Shown: piece after piece, positions 1-6,481 of the stretch
How positions within the stretch are numbered: the first letter of the stretch is position 1
How the letters are laid out: every line of letters begins with the position of its first letter
Assembly (NCBI GenBank): GCA_020025095.1
Contig: JAHHSS010000050.1
Coordinates: 1 to 11,710, forward strand
Reading direction: 5' to 3'
DNA: 11,710 nucleotides
Source: Peptostreptococcus sp.
GTDB lineage: Bacteria > Bacillota > Clostridia > Peptostreptococcales > Peptostreptococcaceae
Translations under genes and position numbers: made by a program
The notes under the pieces: generated by a model
Seen by the model: the letters and a program-made list of their open reading frames with translations, nothing else
Databases searched by the model: none
Told to the model about the DNA's origin: nothing

Positions 1-8
1 ATTGACGT

Positions 9-14
9 TATAAT
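9..14 (+). promoter_or_regulatory. Possible -10 element for the pot operon
   Basis: A perfect TATAAT lies at 9-14; its -35 partner would fall before the window, so it cannot be confirmed. An alternative is TTGACG at 2-7 with TATTTT at 25-30 (17-base spacer), which has a good -35 and a poor -10. Either would start transcription upstream of the inverted repeats at 32-79. Confidence 0.3.
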
Positions 15-31
15 AAATGTGGTTTATTTTT

Positions 32-50
32 ATTAAACAAATAGTTTAGT
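32..50. repeat. Inverted repeat, candidate regulator operator
   Basis: TAAAC (34-38) and GTTTA (44-48) form perfect 5-base arms about a central A at 41, with one further matching pair (A32/T50) beyond a mismatch. It lies between the candidate -10 and the XRE regulator gene. This is a plausible site for autoregulation by that protein, but no second copy was noticed in the window, so the role is inferred. Confidence 0.3.
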
Positions 51-79
51 CTTTGGTAACTGAAATTCTATATCAAAGA
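50..79 (+). repeat. Leader inverted repeat / possible RNA hairpin
   Basis: Bases 50-58 (TCTTTGGTA) pair with 71-79 (TATCAAAGA) over 9 base pairs, including one G-U wobble, leaving a 12-base loop. No T-run follows, so it is not a terminator. It could be a second operator or a structured element of the mRNA leader. The G-U pair is equally compatible with an imperfect DNA palindrome. Confidence 0.3.
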
Positions 80-138
80 AAAGCAAATATAAGAAGAATT
101 TATATTTTTTATAAGTTATATGAAATGGAGGATAAAAC

Positions 139-678
139 ATGGATATAGGTGAGAAAATAAGAAGGCTGAGGACAGAAAAACAATTAACTCAAGAGGAACT
201 TGCAAATAGATGTGAGCTTTCCAAAGGGTTTATTTCTCAGCTAGAAAATGACCTGACCTCGCCATCGATTGCAACTCTAGTTGACATATTAGAGATATTA
301 GGTACTAATCTGAGAGATTTTTTTGCAGATGAGGTAACTGAAAAGATAACATTTAAGAAAGACGATATGTTCGAAACTGAAGATTTTGAACTTGGATACA
401 CATTTAAATGGCTTGTTCCGAATTCGCAAAAAAATGATATGGAACCTGTTCTTGTAAGAGTAGAACCAGGTGGAAGATACAAGGAAGAAAAACCTCATGA
501 GGGCGAGGAGTTTGGTTTTGTTTTAAAAGGTACAATATGTCTTCACATAGGCGACAAGAAATTAAAAGTTCGTAAAGGTGAAAGTTTTTATTACAAGCCA
601 AGAAAAAATCATAGTATATCTAATGAAGGGAAGACACCGGCTGAGTTGATTTGGATAAGCAGTCCGCCGTCTTTCTAA
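139..678 (+). CDS. XRE-family regulator with C-terminal cupin, probable regulator of the polyamine operon
   Basis: A 179-residue two-domain transcription factor. Residues about 5-62 form an XRE helix-turn-helix (core LTQEELANRCELSKGFISQLE). Residues about 105-175 form a single cupin barrel, with H120, E124 and H158 in the usual motif positions and the typical turn GTICLHIGDKKLKVRKGESF. The start is ATG with GGAGG eight bases upstream. It is the first gene of the operon, 22 bases before potA. Regulators of this build, including the PuuR type, commonly sit before potABCD in Firmicutes and are thought to respond to polyamines. The family assignment is firm; the ligand, and whether it represses its own operon, are inferred from context. 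The inverted repeats at 32-79 are candidate targets. Confidence 0.9.
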   Translation: MDIGEKIRRLRTEKQLTQEELANRCELSKGFISQLENDLTSPSIATLVDILEILGTNLRDFFADEVTEKITFKKDDMFETEDFELGYTFKWLVPNSQKNDMEPVLVRVEPGGRYKEEKPHEGEEFGFVLKGTICLHIGDKKLKVRKGESFYYKPRKNHSISNEGKTPAELIWISSPPSF

Positions 679-700
679 TTTTAAAAAGGGGTGAAAAATA

Positions 701-1744
701 TTGAATAACAAACTTATAGAATTAAAAAATGTTACAAAATCATTTGGTCAAAATACAGTTTTAGATAATTTTAATCTTACAATTAATGAAAATGAATTTT
801 TGACACTTTTAGGTCCAAGTGGCTGTGGAAAAACTACACTTTTAAGAATCATTGCTGGTTTTGAATTTGCTGATGAGGGAGATGTTTATTTTGGAGGTTA
901 CAGAGTAAATAATGTTCCAGCATATCAAAGGAATATAAATACCGTATTCCAAAAGTATGCACTTTTTCCACATATGGATGTATATGACAATATAGCATTC
1001 GGCTTAAAAATAAAAAAAATGGATAAAAAAACTATAGATGAAAAAGTTAAAAATATGCTAGAACTTGTTTCTCTTTCGGGCTTTGAAAGAAGAGATATAT
1101 CTAGTCTTTCGGGAGGGCAGCAACAGAGGGTTGCAATAGCAAGAGCTTTAGTAAATGAACCAAAAGTATTGCTTCTTGATGAGCCTTTAGGAGCTTTGGA
1201 TTTGAAACTTAGGCAAGAAATGCAAAGTGAACTTAAAAAGATTCAAAAAAAACTAGGGATAACATTTATATTTGTAACTCATGACCAGGAAGAAGCCTTG
1301 AGTATGAGTGATACGATAGTAATTTTAGATAAGGGAGTTATTCAGCAGATAGGTACACCGGTTGATATATATAATGAGCCAGAAAATGCTTTTGTTGCCC
1401 ATTTCATAGGTGAAAGTAATGTAGTAGATGGAATTATGCATGATGATTTTGATGTTGAATTTTGCGGAAAAAGATTTAGATGCGTTGATAAGGGCTTTGC
1501 AAAAGGTGAAAAGGTAGAAGTCGTTATTAGACCTGAGGACATAGCAATGGTAAATGCAGAAGAGGGAATGCTAAAAGGGATAGTTAAATCATCAATATTT
1601 AAGGGTGTTCATTATGAGCTTGAAGTTGAAGAAAATGGCAATATATGGCTTTTACAAAATACTAAAACAGCCCCTGTAGGAAGTATGTTGGGAATGTCTT
1701 TTACGCCAGAAGACATTCATATCATGCACAAAGGAGATGCTTAA
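701..1744 (+). CDS. potA: Spermidine/putrescine ABC transporter ATP-binding protein PotA
   Basis: The cytoplasmic ATPase subunit (347 residues) that drives polyamine import through PotB/PotC. Visible motifs are Walker A GPSGCGKT (38-45), Q-loop Q84, signature LSGGQ (136-140), Walker B VLLLDE (156-161) with catalytic E161, and switch histidine H194. Residues from about 240 to the end form the TOBE-type regulatory domain typical of this importer subfamily. Translation starts at TTG, supported by AAAGGGGTG seven to eight bases upstream; no better ATG is in place. The length is a little shorter than the E. coli protein (about 378). The stop is followed after one base by potB, so the two are translationally coupled. 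The domain alone would fit several importers; the specific call rests on the adjoining potBCD. Confidence 0.93.
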   Translation: MNNKLIELKNVTKSFGQNTVLDNFNLTINENEFLTLLGPSGCGKTTLLRIIAGFEFADEGDVYFGGYRVNNVPAYQRNINTVFQKYALFPHMDVYDNIAFGLKIKKMDKKTIDEKVKNMLELVSLSGFERRDISSLSGGQQQRVAIARALVNEPKVLLLDEPLGALDLKLRQEMQSELKKIQKKLGITFIFVTHDQEEALSMSDTIVILDKGVIQQIGTPVDIYNEPENAFVAHFIGESNVVDGIMHDDFDVEFCGKRFRCVDKGFAKGEKVEVVIRPEDIAMVNAEEGMLKGIVKSSIFKGVHYELEVEENGNIWLLQNTKTAPVGSMLGMSFTPEDIHIMHKGDA

Positions 1745-1745
1745 A

Positions 1746-2606
1746 ATGAAAGCAAAAGTTAGGAAAAGAACAGAATCAGATAAAAAAGTAATAAAACTAG
1801 CCTATCCCTACGTAGTGTGGTCAATAATATTTATAGTTATACCACTTCTCTTAGTAGTTTATTATAGTTTTACACAGACGTCAGGAGATGGAACTATTAA
1901 ATTTACTTTAAATAACTATAAAGAAGTTTTTAACCCATTATTTTACAAAGTATTTGCAAGATCATTCGCTTTATCGGCAGTTGCAACTATAGTATGTATT
2001 TTAATAGGATATCCTGTAGCCTATATAATTTCCAAAATGGACATAAGTAAAGGTGCTACCTTAATACTTTTATTTATATTGCCGATGTGGATGAACTTTT
2101 TGCTTAGAACATATGCATGGGTTGCTATACTGGGAAAAAATGGTCTTTTAAATAGCTTCTTAGGTATTTTTGGACTGCATCCACGTTCAATTTTATATAC
2201 AAGTTCTGCAGTTCTTTTAGGAATGATCTATAATTTCTTACCTTTTATGGTTCTTCCTATATACACAACATTGCAGAAGATAGATAAAGATCTTGTAAAT
2301 GCTGCACGAGATTTAGGTGCTAATGGAATCACAGTTTTTAGAAAAGTAATACTTCCACTAAGTATGCCAGGGGTTTTAAGTGGTATAACTATGGTATTTA
2401 TGCCATGTGTAACAACTTTTGCTATTTCAAGACTTTTAGGTGGAGGAAAAACTATGCTCGTAGGTGATCTTATAGAGCAACAATTTACTACTGTTGGAGA
2501 CTGGAATTTTGGCTCTGCAGTTTCAATAATAATGATGTTAATAATACTAATTTCCATGGCAGTAATGAATAAGATGGACAAGGAAAGTTTGGAAGGGGGA
2601 GATTAA
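1746..2606 (+). CDS. potB: Spermidine/putrescine ABC transporter permease PotB
   Basis: An integral membrane permease of 286 residues with about six hydrophobic helices, starting near YVVWSIIFIVIPLLLVVYYSF. The cytoplasmic EAA loop that contacts the ATPase is clear at about residues 184-213 (NAARDLGANGITVFRKVILP, then the usual PGVLSG). An in-frame ATG at 1737 touches the ribosome binding site AAGGAG (1731-1736) directly, so the ATG at 1746, nine bases beyond it, is the better start. That places the gene one base after the potA stop. It forms a heterodimer with PotC in the membrane. Length and motif order match known PotB proteins, and nothing is missing. Confidence 0.92.
   Translation: MKAKVRKRTESDKKVIKLAYPYVVWSIIFIVIPLLLVVYYSFTQTSGDGTIKFTLNNYKEVFNPLFYKVFARSFALSAVATIVCILIGYPVAYIISKMDISKGATLILLFILPMWMNFLLRTYAWVAILGKNGLLNSFLGIFGLHPRSILYTSSAVLLGMIYNFLPFMVLPIYTTLQKIDKDLVNAARDLGANGITVFRKVILPLSMPGVLSGITMVFMPCVTTFAISRLLGGGKTMLVGDLIEQQFTTVGDWNFGSAVSIIMMLIILISMAVMNKMDKESLEGGD
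2595..2601 (+). promoter_or_regulatory. Ribosome binding site that fixes the potC start at ATT
   Basis: GGGGGAG at 2595-2601, inside the last codons of potB, is a strong purine-rich ribosome binding site. Six bases after it lies ATT at 2608, in frame with potC and directly before the conserved N-terminus. No ATG, GTG or TTG occurs in that frame between the TGA at 2566 and the TTG at 2689. The TTG at 2689 has no binding site and would remove most of the first membrane helix. Confidence 0.7.
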
Positions 2607-2607
2607 A

Positions 2608-3411
2608 ATTTTAGCTAGAAGAAAAAAATTAAAAATATTTTCTAATATATACTTAGTACTAGTATTTATATTTTTATATGCCCCTATATTGGCGCTTATA
2701 ATTTTTTCGTTTAACGAATCTAAGTCAATGGGACACGTAACAGGCTTTACCTTGAAGTGGTACAAGGCGCTTTTAAAGAATGAGACGATACTTAAAGCCC
2801 TGTATTATACGATTACAATAGCAATACTGGCTTCAATTATTTCTACAATATTTGGTACAATAACATCAATAGGATTGTTTAAAATGAGAGGTAAAAAGAA
2901 AACAACAATATTAAATATAAACTATTTACCTGTGTTAAATACTGAAATAGTAACAGGTGTAGCAATAATGAGCTTGTTTACATTTTTCAAAATGAATTTT
3001 GGATTCAATACAATGTTGATATCTCATATTATGTTTTGTACACCGTATGTAATACTGTCAGTTCTTCCTAAGCTAAGACAGCTACCAGATAATATGGAGG
3101 AAGCAGCTTTGGATTTAGGAGCAACGCCTTGGTTTGCAATAAGAAAGGTTGTAATACCTCAAATAAAGCCAGGAATTATTTCAGGTTTTTTAATGGCCTT
3201 TACAATGTCGATAGATGATTTTGTAATATCATTCTTTAATACAGGTAATGGAGTAAGTAACCTTTCAATAGAAATATATGGTATGGCTAGAAGAGGAATA
3301 AAGCCAGAAATAAATGCACTTTCAACATTGATGTTTGTAACAGTAATAGTTTTATTACTTCTTGCAAATAGGAAAGATTCTGTAATCAAGCATGCAGCAA
3401 ATGGAATGTAA
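2608..3411 (+). CDS. potC: Spermidine/putrescine ABC transporter permease PotC (probable ATT start)
   Basis: The second membrane permease, partner of PotB. From ATT at 2608 it is 267 residues, very close to E. coli PotC (264). From the only standard start codon, TTG at 2689, it would be 240 residues and lose most of the first membrane helix (YLVLVFIFLYAPILALIIF). The frame upstream of 2689 reads as good PotC sequence: a short basic segment (LARRKKLK), then the YAPI motif before SFN. The EAA loop is present (EAALDLGATPWFAIRKVVIP, then PGIISG). It begins one base after the potB stop and ends 14 bases before potD. Either the non-standard ATT codon is used, as in E. coli infC, or the base at 2610 is a G-to-T change or error. 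The product is certain; the start is not. Confidence 0.85.
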   Translation: MLARRKKLKIFSNIYLVLVFIFLYAPILALIIFSFNESKSMGHVTGFTLKWYKALLKNETILKALYYTITIAILASIISTIFGTITSIGLFKMRGKKKTTILNINYLPVLNTEIVTGVAIMSLFTFFKMNFGFNTMLISHIMFCTPYVILSVLPKLRQLPDNMEEAALDLGATPWFAIRKVVIPQIKPGIISGFLMAFTMSIDDFVISFFNTGNGVSNLSIEIYGMARRGIKPEINALSTLMFVTVIVLLLLANRKDSVIKHAANGM

Positions 3412-3425
3412 AAGGAGGGCAGTTT

Positions 3426-4487
3426 ATGAAAATAAATAAAATATTTAAAAAATTTGCGGTTCTATCTTTTATATTTAGCATAGCAATAACTAGTTCTGCA
3501 TGTGGGAAAGGTAGCCAAGATTCTTCAAAGGTTTTAAATGTATATAATGTGGGTGATTATATAGATGAAAGTCTTATAGATGAATTTGAAGAGAAAACGG
3601 GTATAAAAGTCCAGTATTCTACATACGATACCAATGAAATGATGTATCAGAAAGTAAAAAGTGGAAGCACAAGATATGACCTTATATTTCCTTCAGACTA
3701 TATGGTACAAAAGATGAGTAGGGAGGGATTGTTGAGAAAAATCAATTTTAACAATATTCCAAATTACAAATACATAGATAAGACTTTTTTACATCCTAAA
3801 TATGATCCAAAAGATGAATATTCAGTTCCATATATGTGGGGGACTCTAGGGATTGTATATAATAAAGAATTGGTAAAAGATAAAGTAGATAGTTGGGATA
3901 TACTGTGGAATCCAAAGTATAAGAGAAATATATTAATGTTTGATTCTGTAAGAGATACTATGGGAGTTGCTCTTAAAAAATTGGGATATAGTATGAATTC
4001 AGTAAATCCTAAACAAATAGAAGAAGCAAAGCAACTTCTAATAAAGCAGAAACCACTAGTTCTTGCATATGTAAACGATGATGGTAAGGATAGAATGGTT
4101 GGAGATGAAGCGGAAATGGGGATATTCTATTCAGGAGATGTTCCACTGATGAAATCAGAAAATGAGAATTTAGAGTATGTTATTCCAAAAGAGGGAAGCA
4201 ATAAGTGGACTGATGCAATCTGTATTCCAAAGACAGCAGATAATCAAGAGTGGGCGGAAGAATTTATAAACTTTTTATGTGACCCTGATGTAAATGCTAA
4301 AAATACGGAATATATAGGGTACTCAACTCCTATATCAGCTGCTAGGGCTAAGCTTCCAAAAGAAATGAGAGATGATAAAAGTTTATATCCAGATCCTAAA
4401 ATTCTTGAAAAATGTGAAGCATTTTTAGATTTAGGCTCCAAGATAAAACTTTATGACAAGGCTTGGATACAATTAAAAAGTTACTAA
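3426..4487 (+). CDS. potD: Spermidine/putrescine-binding lipoprotein PotD
   Basis: The extracellular polyamine-binding component, 353 residues (E. coli PotD is 348). A lipoprotein signal peptide covers residues 1-25, with hydrophobic core AVLSFIFSIAIT and Cys26 in SSAC as the lipid-attachment site, which suits a Gram-positive cell. The rest follows the PotD fold: DRMVGDEAEMGIFYSGD, a KWTDA segment matching the ligand-contacting W-x-D, and IGYSTP matching the conserved tyrosine. The D-x-x-R segment DSVRDTMGVALKKLGYS is also typical. In the first strand (NVYNVGDYI) Val42 sits where most PotD proteins have tryptophan (YNWGDYI). AAAGGAGG at 3411-3418 precedes the ATG at good spacing. It is the last gene of the operon, and no hairpin terminator follows directly. 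Confidence 0.92.
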   Translation: MKINKIFKKFAVLSFIFSIAITSSACGKGSQDSSKVLNVYNVGDYIDESLIDEFEEKTGIKVQYSTYDTNEMMYQKVKSGSTRYDLIFPSDYMVQKMSREGLLRKINFNNIPNYKYIDKTFLHPKYDPKDEYSVPYMWGTLGIVYNKELVKDKVDSWDILWNPKYKRNILMFDSVRDTMGVALKKLGYSMNSVNPKQIEEAKQLLIKQKPLVLAYVNDDGKDRMVGDEAEMGIFYSGDVPLMKSENENLEYVIPKEGSNKWTDAICIPKTADNQEWAEEFINFLCDPDVNAKNTEYIGYSTPISAARAKLPKEMRDDKSLYPDPKILEKCEAFLDLGSKIKLYDKAWIQLKSY

Positions 4488-4501
4488 ATAATATAATGAT
4501 T

Positions 4502-4530
4502 TTAAATATCTATATAAAATTGTATACAAT
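4502..4530 (+). promoter_or_regulatory. Weak possible promoter for the small broken gene
   Basis: TACAAT at 4525-4530 resembles a -10 box, with TTAAAT at 4502-4507 as a poor -35 at 17-base spacing. The region between potD and the next gene (93 bases) has no terminator, so readthrough from the pot operon is also possible. Confidence 0.25.
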
Positions 4531-4580
4531 AGTATGGGAATAAAGATGAAAGTAAACTGAAATTCAGAGGAGAGAATTTT

Positions 4581-4940
4581 ATGGATTTTGAAAAAGAATG
4601 GTTATTACATTTTGCAGATCAGGTATCAAAATCACTTTTGAGAAAAAAAGTTTTAGGAGAGGGGAATTTTATTTGGCATATTTTTTCTTATAATATTGTT
4701 GAAGCTGATAAGTATTTGACAGGAGATGATGCAAGAAAAGCATTTGATAAACTTGAAAAATCTGGGGCTAAATATTTTTGATTATGGGAAACTAATCCAA
4801 CTCTTAAATCCCTAAAAAAAGAAATGAATTCGAATTATATAGATAAATTTGATGAGATATACATAGTTGCATCAGACTGGTCATGGACATATATAAAGAC
4901 GCATGAGGAAGATTGTGGTCCATATTATTATAGAGTATAG
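4581..4940 (+). pseudogene. Small protein resembling DUF4275, interrupted by an in-frame TGA
   Basis: The frame opens at ATG 4581 with AGAGGAGAG just upstream and reads 66 codons to a TGA at 4779-4781. The same frame then continues without a break for another 52 codons to TAG at 4938-4940. The part beyond the stop looks like real protein (LWETNPTLKSLKKEMN and, near the end, DWSWTYIKTHEEDCGPYYY). The first half contains FIWHIFSYN and GDDARKAFDKLEKSG. Together, about 118 residues resemble the uncharacterised family DUF4275 as I remember it, with a WTYxxTHE..CGPY ending; this is recall, not a search. A single nonsense change, or a sequencing error, best explains the break. The downstream half has no ribosome binding site of its own. 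Function unknown. Confidence 0.65.
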
Positions 4941-5005
4941 TGCTAAAAATATAAGTTTGGTCAATTATAAAATAAAAATGAAAGAGTATAAGAATATAGT
5001 TCTTT

Positions 5006-5037
5006 AAAACAGCAAATCATTCGATTTGCTGTTTTTT
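5006..5037 (+). terminator. Intrinsic terminator
   Basis: A perfect 13-base-pair stem (5006-5018 with 5023-5035, core ACAGCAAATC/GATTTGCTGT) closes a four-base loop, and the T-run at 5032-5037 overlaps its 3' arm. It ends the transcript of the small broken gene and, if there is readthrough, of the pot operon. The A-run on its left side could give weaker termination on the opposite strand. Confidence 0.88.
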
Positions 5038-5137
5038 ATAGAGTAACTAGTCAGATTATAAGATTTTTGCGCAGGAAAGATAGCTATTATAGATTAAAAG
5101 TAACTAAAAATTAAGGTTTATTTAATATATTATTTTT

Positions 5138-5143
5138 TATAAT
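5138..5143 (+). promoter_or_regulatory. Possible -10 element for the glucosaminidase gene
   Basis: A perfect TATAAT lies 20 bases before the first GTG start, downstream of the terminator at 5006-5037, so a promoter is needed about here. No convincing -35 is seen at 16-18 bases; TTTATT at 5117-5122 is the nearest, at 15. Confidence 0.35.
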
Positions 5144-5163
5144 GTTTGTAATTACAGAGAGGG

Positions 5164-5892
5164 GTGGTGGATATAGGGAAAATACCAACAAAGAATGAAA
5201 AAAAAATCAATAGCATCAAAAAAGAAGCCAATTCATCGAAGTTAATGCCTAAAAAAAGAAATAAAAAAAGAGTTAAAAAAAATAGGAATAAAAAAATAAA
5301 AAAAACTCCTATTGTATTATTTTTAATTTTTGTTTCTTTGATATATTATATATTTCTAATGAACAATAAAGTTTACAATAATATAGCAGAAAAAGAAAAT
5401 ATGTTTGAACAAGACTTTATTTCAAAAATAGAAAAGAAGGCAGAGGAAGAGTATATTAAGAATGGAATCTTGCCGTCTATAACAATATCACAAGCTATTT
5501 TGGAATCAAATTGGGGTGAATCTAGATTGGCATTAGAAGGAAATAATCTTTTCGGAATAAAGGCAGATAAAAGTTGGCATGGAAAAAGGATAAATTTTTC
5601 AACTAAAGAAAACTATAAAGATTATGTAAAAGCAGATTTTAGAAAATATTCATCTTGGGACGAGAGTATTTCAGATTATGCAAATTTTTTAAAAGAAAAT
5701 AATAGATATAAAAAACACGGATTATTTGATAGTAAAGATTATGTAAAGCAGGCACAGTCGCTTGAAGATGCAGGATATGCAACTACAGAAAATGAAAAAG
5801 GTGAAAAAATTTATGCAGAAAAATTAATAGGAGTAATAAAGAAATACAATTTAAGAAAATATGATATAAAGGCTATTAATAGAAAAAACTAA
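5164..5892 (+). CDS. Membrane-anchored endo-beta-N-acetylglucosaminidase (GH73/FlgJ-like)
   Basis: A predicted peptidoglycan hydrolase of 242 residues. Residues 1-47 are very rich in lysine and should lie in the cytoplasm. Residues 48-66 (TPIVLFLIFVSLIYYIFLM) form one membrane helix acting as an uncleaved anchor. The outside part, about 80-235, is a glucosaminidase domain: ITISQAILESNWGESRLA with probable catalytic Glu114, then GNNLFGIKADKSW, the KYSSWDESISDYANFL segment, and a YATTEN...YAEKLIGVIKKYNL ending. This family cuts between N-acetylglucosamine and N-acetylmuramic acid. Two adjacent GTG codons (5164, 5167) follow AGAGAGGGG; the second has the better spacing. ATG at 5245 has no binding site and would drop much of the basic tail. 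It appears to be a single-gene unit between a terminator and the rnpB promoter. The catalytic glutamate comes from family pattern, not alignment. Confidence 0.85.
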   Translation: MVDIGKIPTKNEKKINSIKKEANSSKLMPKKRNKKRVKKNRNKKIKKTPIVLFLIFVSLIYYIFLMNNKVYNNIAEKENMFEQDFISKIEKKAEEEYIKNGILPSITISQAILESNWGESRLALEGNNLFGIKADKSWHGKRINFSTKENYKDYVKADFRKYSSWDESISDYANFLKENNRYKKHGLFDSKDYVKQAQSLEDAGYATTENEKGEKIYAEKLIGVIKKYNLRKYDIKAINRKN

Positions 5893-5902
5893 AAGAATTT
5901 TT

Positions 5903-5937
5903 ATTATAAAAAAATAAAACTTTATTTTTTTTATAAT
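5903..5937. repeat. AT-only inverted repeat between glucosaminidase gene and rnpB
   Basis: Bases 5903-5917 can pair with 5922-5937 almost throughout using only A-T pairs, with one bulge. It has no GC pairs and no separate T-run, and it overlaps the rnpB promoter, so it is at most a weak terminator for the upstream gene. Confidence 0.3.
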
Positions 5938-5949
5938 ATATGTTAAAAT
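5921..5949 (+). promoter_or_regulatory. rnpB promoter
   Basis: TAAAAT at 5944-5949 is preceded by TG one base before it (TGtTAAAAT), an extended -10 element, and TTTATT at 5921-5926 is a weak -35 at 17-base spacing. The predicted transcription start, about 5956-5959, agrees with the 5' end of the RNase P RNA. Confidence 0.65.
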
Positions 5950-5958
5950 ATTTAGATG

Positions 5959-6290
5959 TTAAGTACAGCAGATGATCGCAGGTAGAAATACGTGAGGAAA
6001 GTCGGAGCACCATAGAGCAGGGTGCTAGGTAACGCCTAGTGAGAGCAATCTTAAGGATAGTGCAACAGAGAGATACCGCCAGTATATGGTAAGGGTGGAA
6101 AGGCGAGGTAAGAGCTCACCAGCATATAGGTGACTATATGGCTATGTAAACCCCACCTGGTGCAAGGCCAAGAACGGATTAAGAGATGTTGCTCGCATCT
6201 CCCAGATGGTAGGCCGCTTGAGTCTATTGGTGACAATAGACCTAGAAAGATGATCATCTAATACAGAACTCCGCTTATAGCTGTGCTTAA
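5959..6290 (+). ncRNA. rnpB: RNase P RNA, class A
   Basis: The catalytic RNA that trims the 5' ends of precursor tRNAs, about 332 bases. Helix P1 forms from 5961-5969 (AAGTACAGC) and 6280-6288 (GCTGTGCTT), extendable by two pairs at the ends. P2 forms from 5970-5977 and 6252-6259 (AGATGATC/GATCATCT). The conserved P4 strands are GAGGAAAGTC (5994-6003) and ACAGAACTCCGC (6263-6274). Other universal blocks are GGTAACGCC, AGTGCAACAGAGAGATACCGCC-type core sequence near 6058-6080, the GGTAAGAGCTCACC segment, and AAACCCCACCTGGTGCAAG near 6148-6166. A GTGA-capped hairpin (GTCTATTG/CAATAGAC) sits near 6222-6241. The block pattern is class A, as in clostridia, not the Bacillus class B. The RNA works with the RnpA protein, which is not in this window. 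Confidence 0.96.
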
Positions 6291-6291
6291 T

Positions 6292-6331
6292 AAAAATAGC
6301 TACATTGAATTCAATGTGGCTATTTTTATTT
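6292..6331 (+). terminator. Intrinsic terminator of rnpB
   Basis: Bases 6292-6307 pair with 6312-6327 over 16 positions with one G-U wobble, closing an AATT loop, and a T-rich tail follows. It begins one base after the end of P1 of the RNase P RNA. The symmetric A-run and T-run could allow termination from both strands. Confidence 0.88.
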
Positions 6332-6420
6332 GAGCTGAAAATTTTTAAAAAATGATTAGTTTTGTAATAAGGAGATATTTGGCAAAACAAATTTATATAG
6401 ATTTATATTGCTAGTTATTG

Positions 6421-6426
6421 TATAAT
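6421..6426 (+). promoter_or_regulatory. Possible -10 element for the uncharacterised cluster
   Basis: A perfect TATAAT lies 56 bases before the TTG start at 6482 and downstream of the rnpB terminator. No good -35 is seen at 16-18 bases. A second candidate, TAAAAT at 6436-6441, also lacks a clear -35. Confidence 0.4.
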
Positions 6427-6481
6427 AGATATGTGTAAAATGCAGTTTTTATGAAACTTAACTAAATAAGGAGTGAAGGTT

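Noticed and set aside
1737..1748. potB starting at ATG 1737
   Set aside because: This ATG touches the AAGGAG binding site with no spacing; ATG 1746 in the same frame is correctly spaced.
2689..3411. potC starting at TTG 2689
   Set aside because: This start has no ribosome binding site and removes most of the first membrane helix, while clear PotC sequence lies in frame upstream.
4779..4790. TGA as a recoded codon (selenocysteine or tryptophan)
   Set aside because: No hairpin resembling a bacterial selenocysteine insertion element follows the TGA, the family is not known to use it, and no other gene in the window has an in-frame TGA. The intact genes all end in TAA, which is typical of AT-rich genomes.
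6051..6390. Opposite-strand open frames across the RNase P RNA
   Set aside because: They overlap a structured RNA with clear conserved blocks and show no protein-like features.
6369..6414. Eleven-codon reading frame after AAGGAG (TTG at 6379, stop at 6412-6414)
   Set aside because: It has a fair binding site but no clear promoter and no attenuator structure after it, so a leader peptide is not supported. It may be a chance match or a gene remnant.
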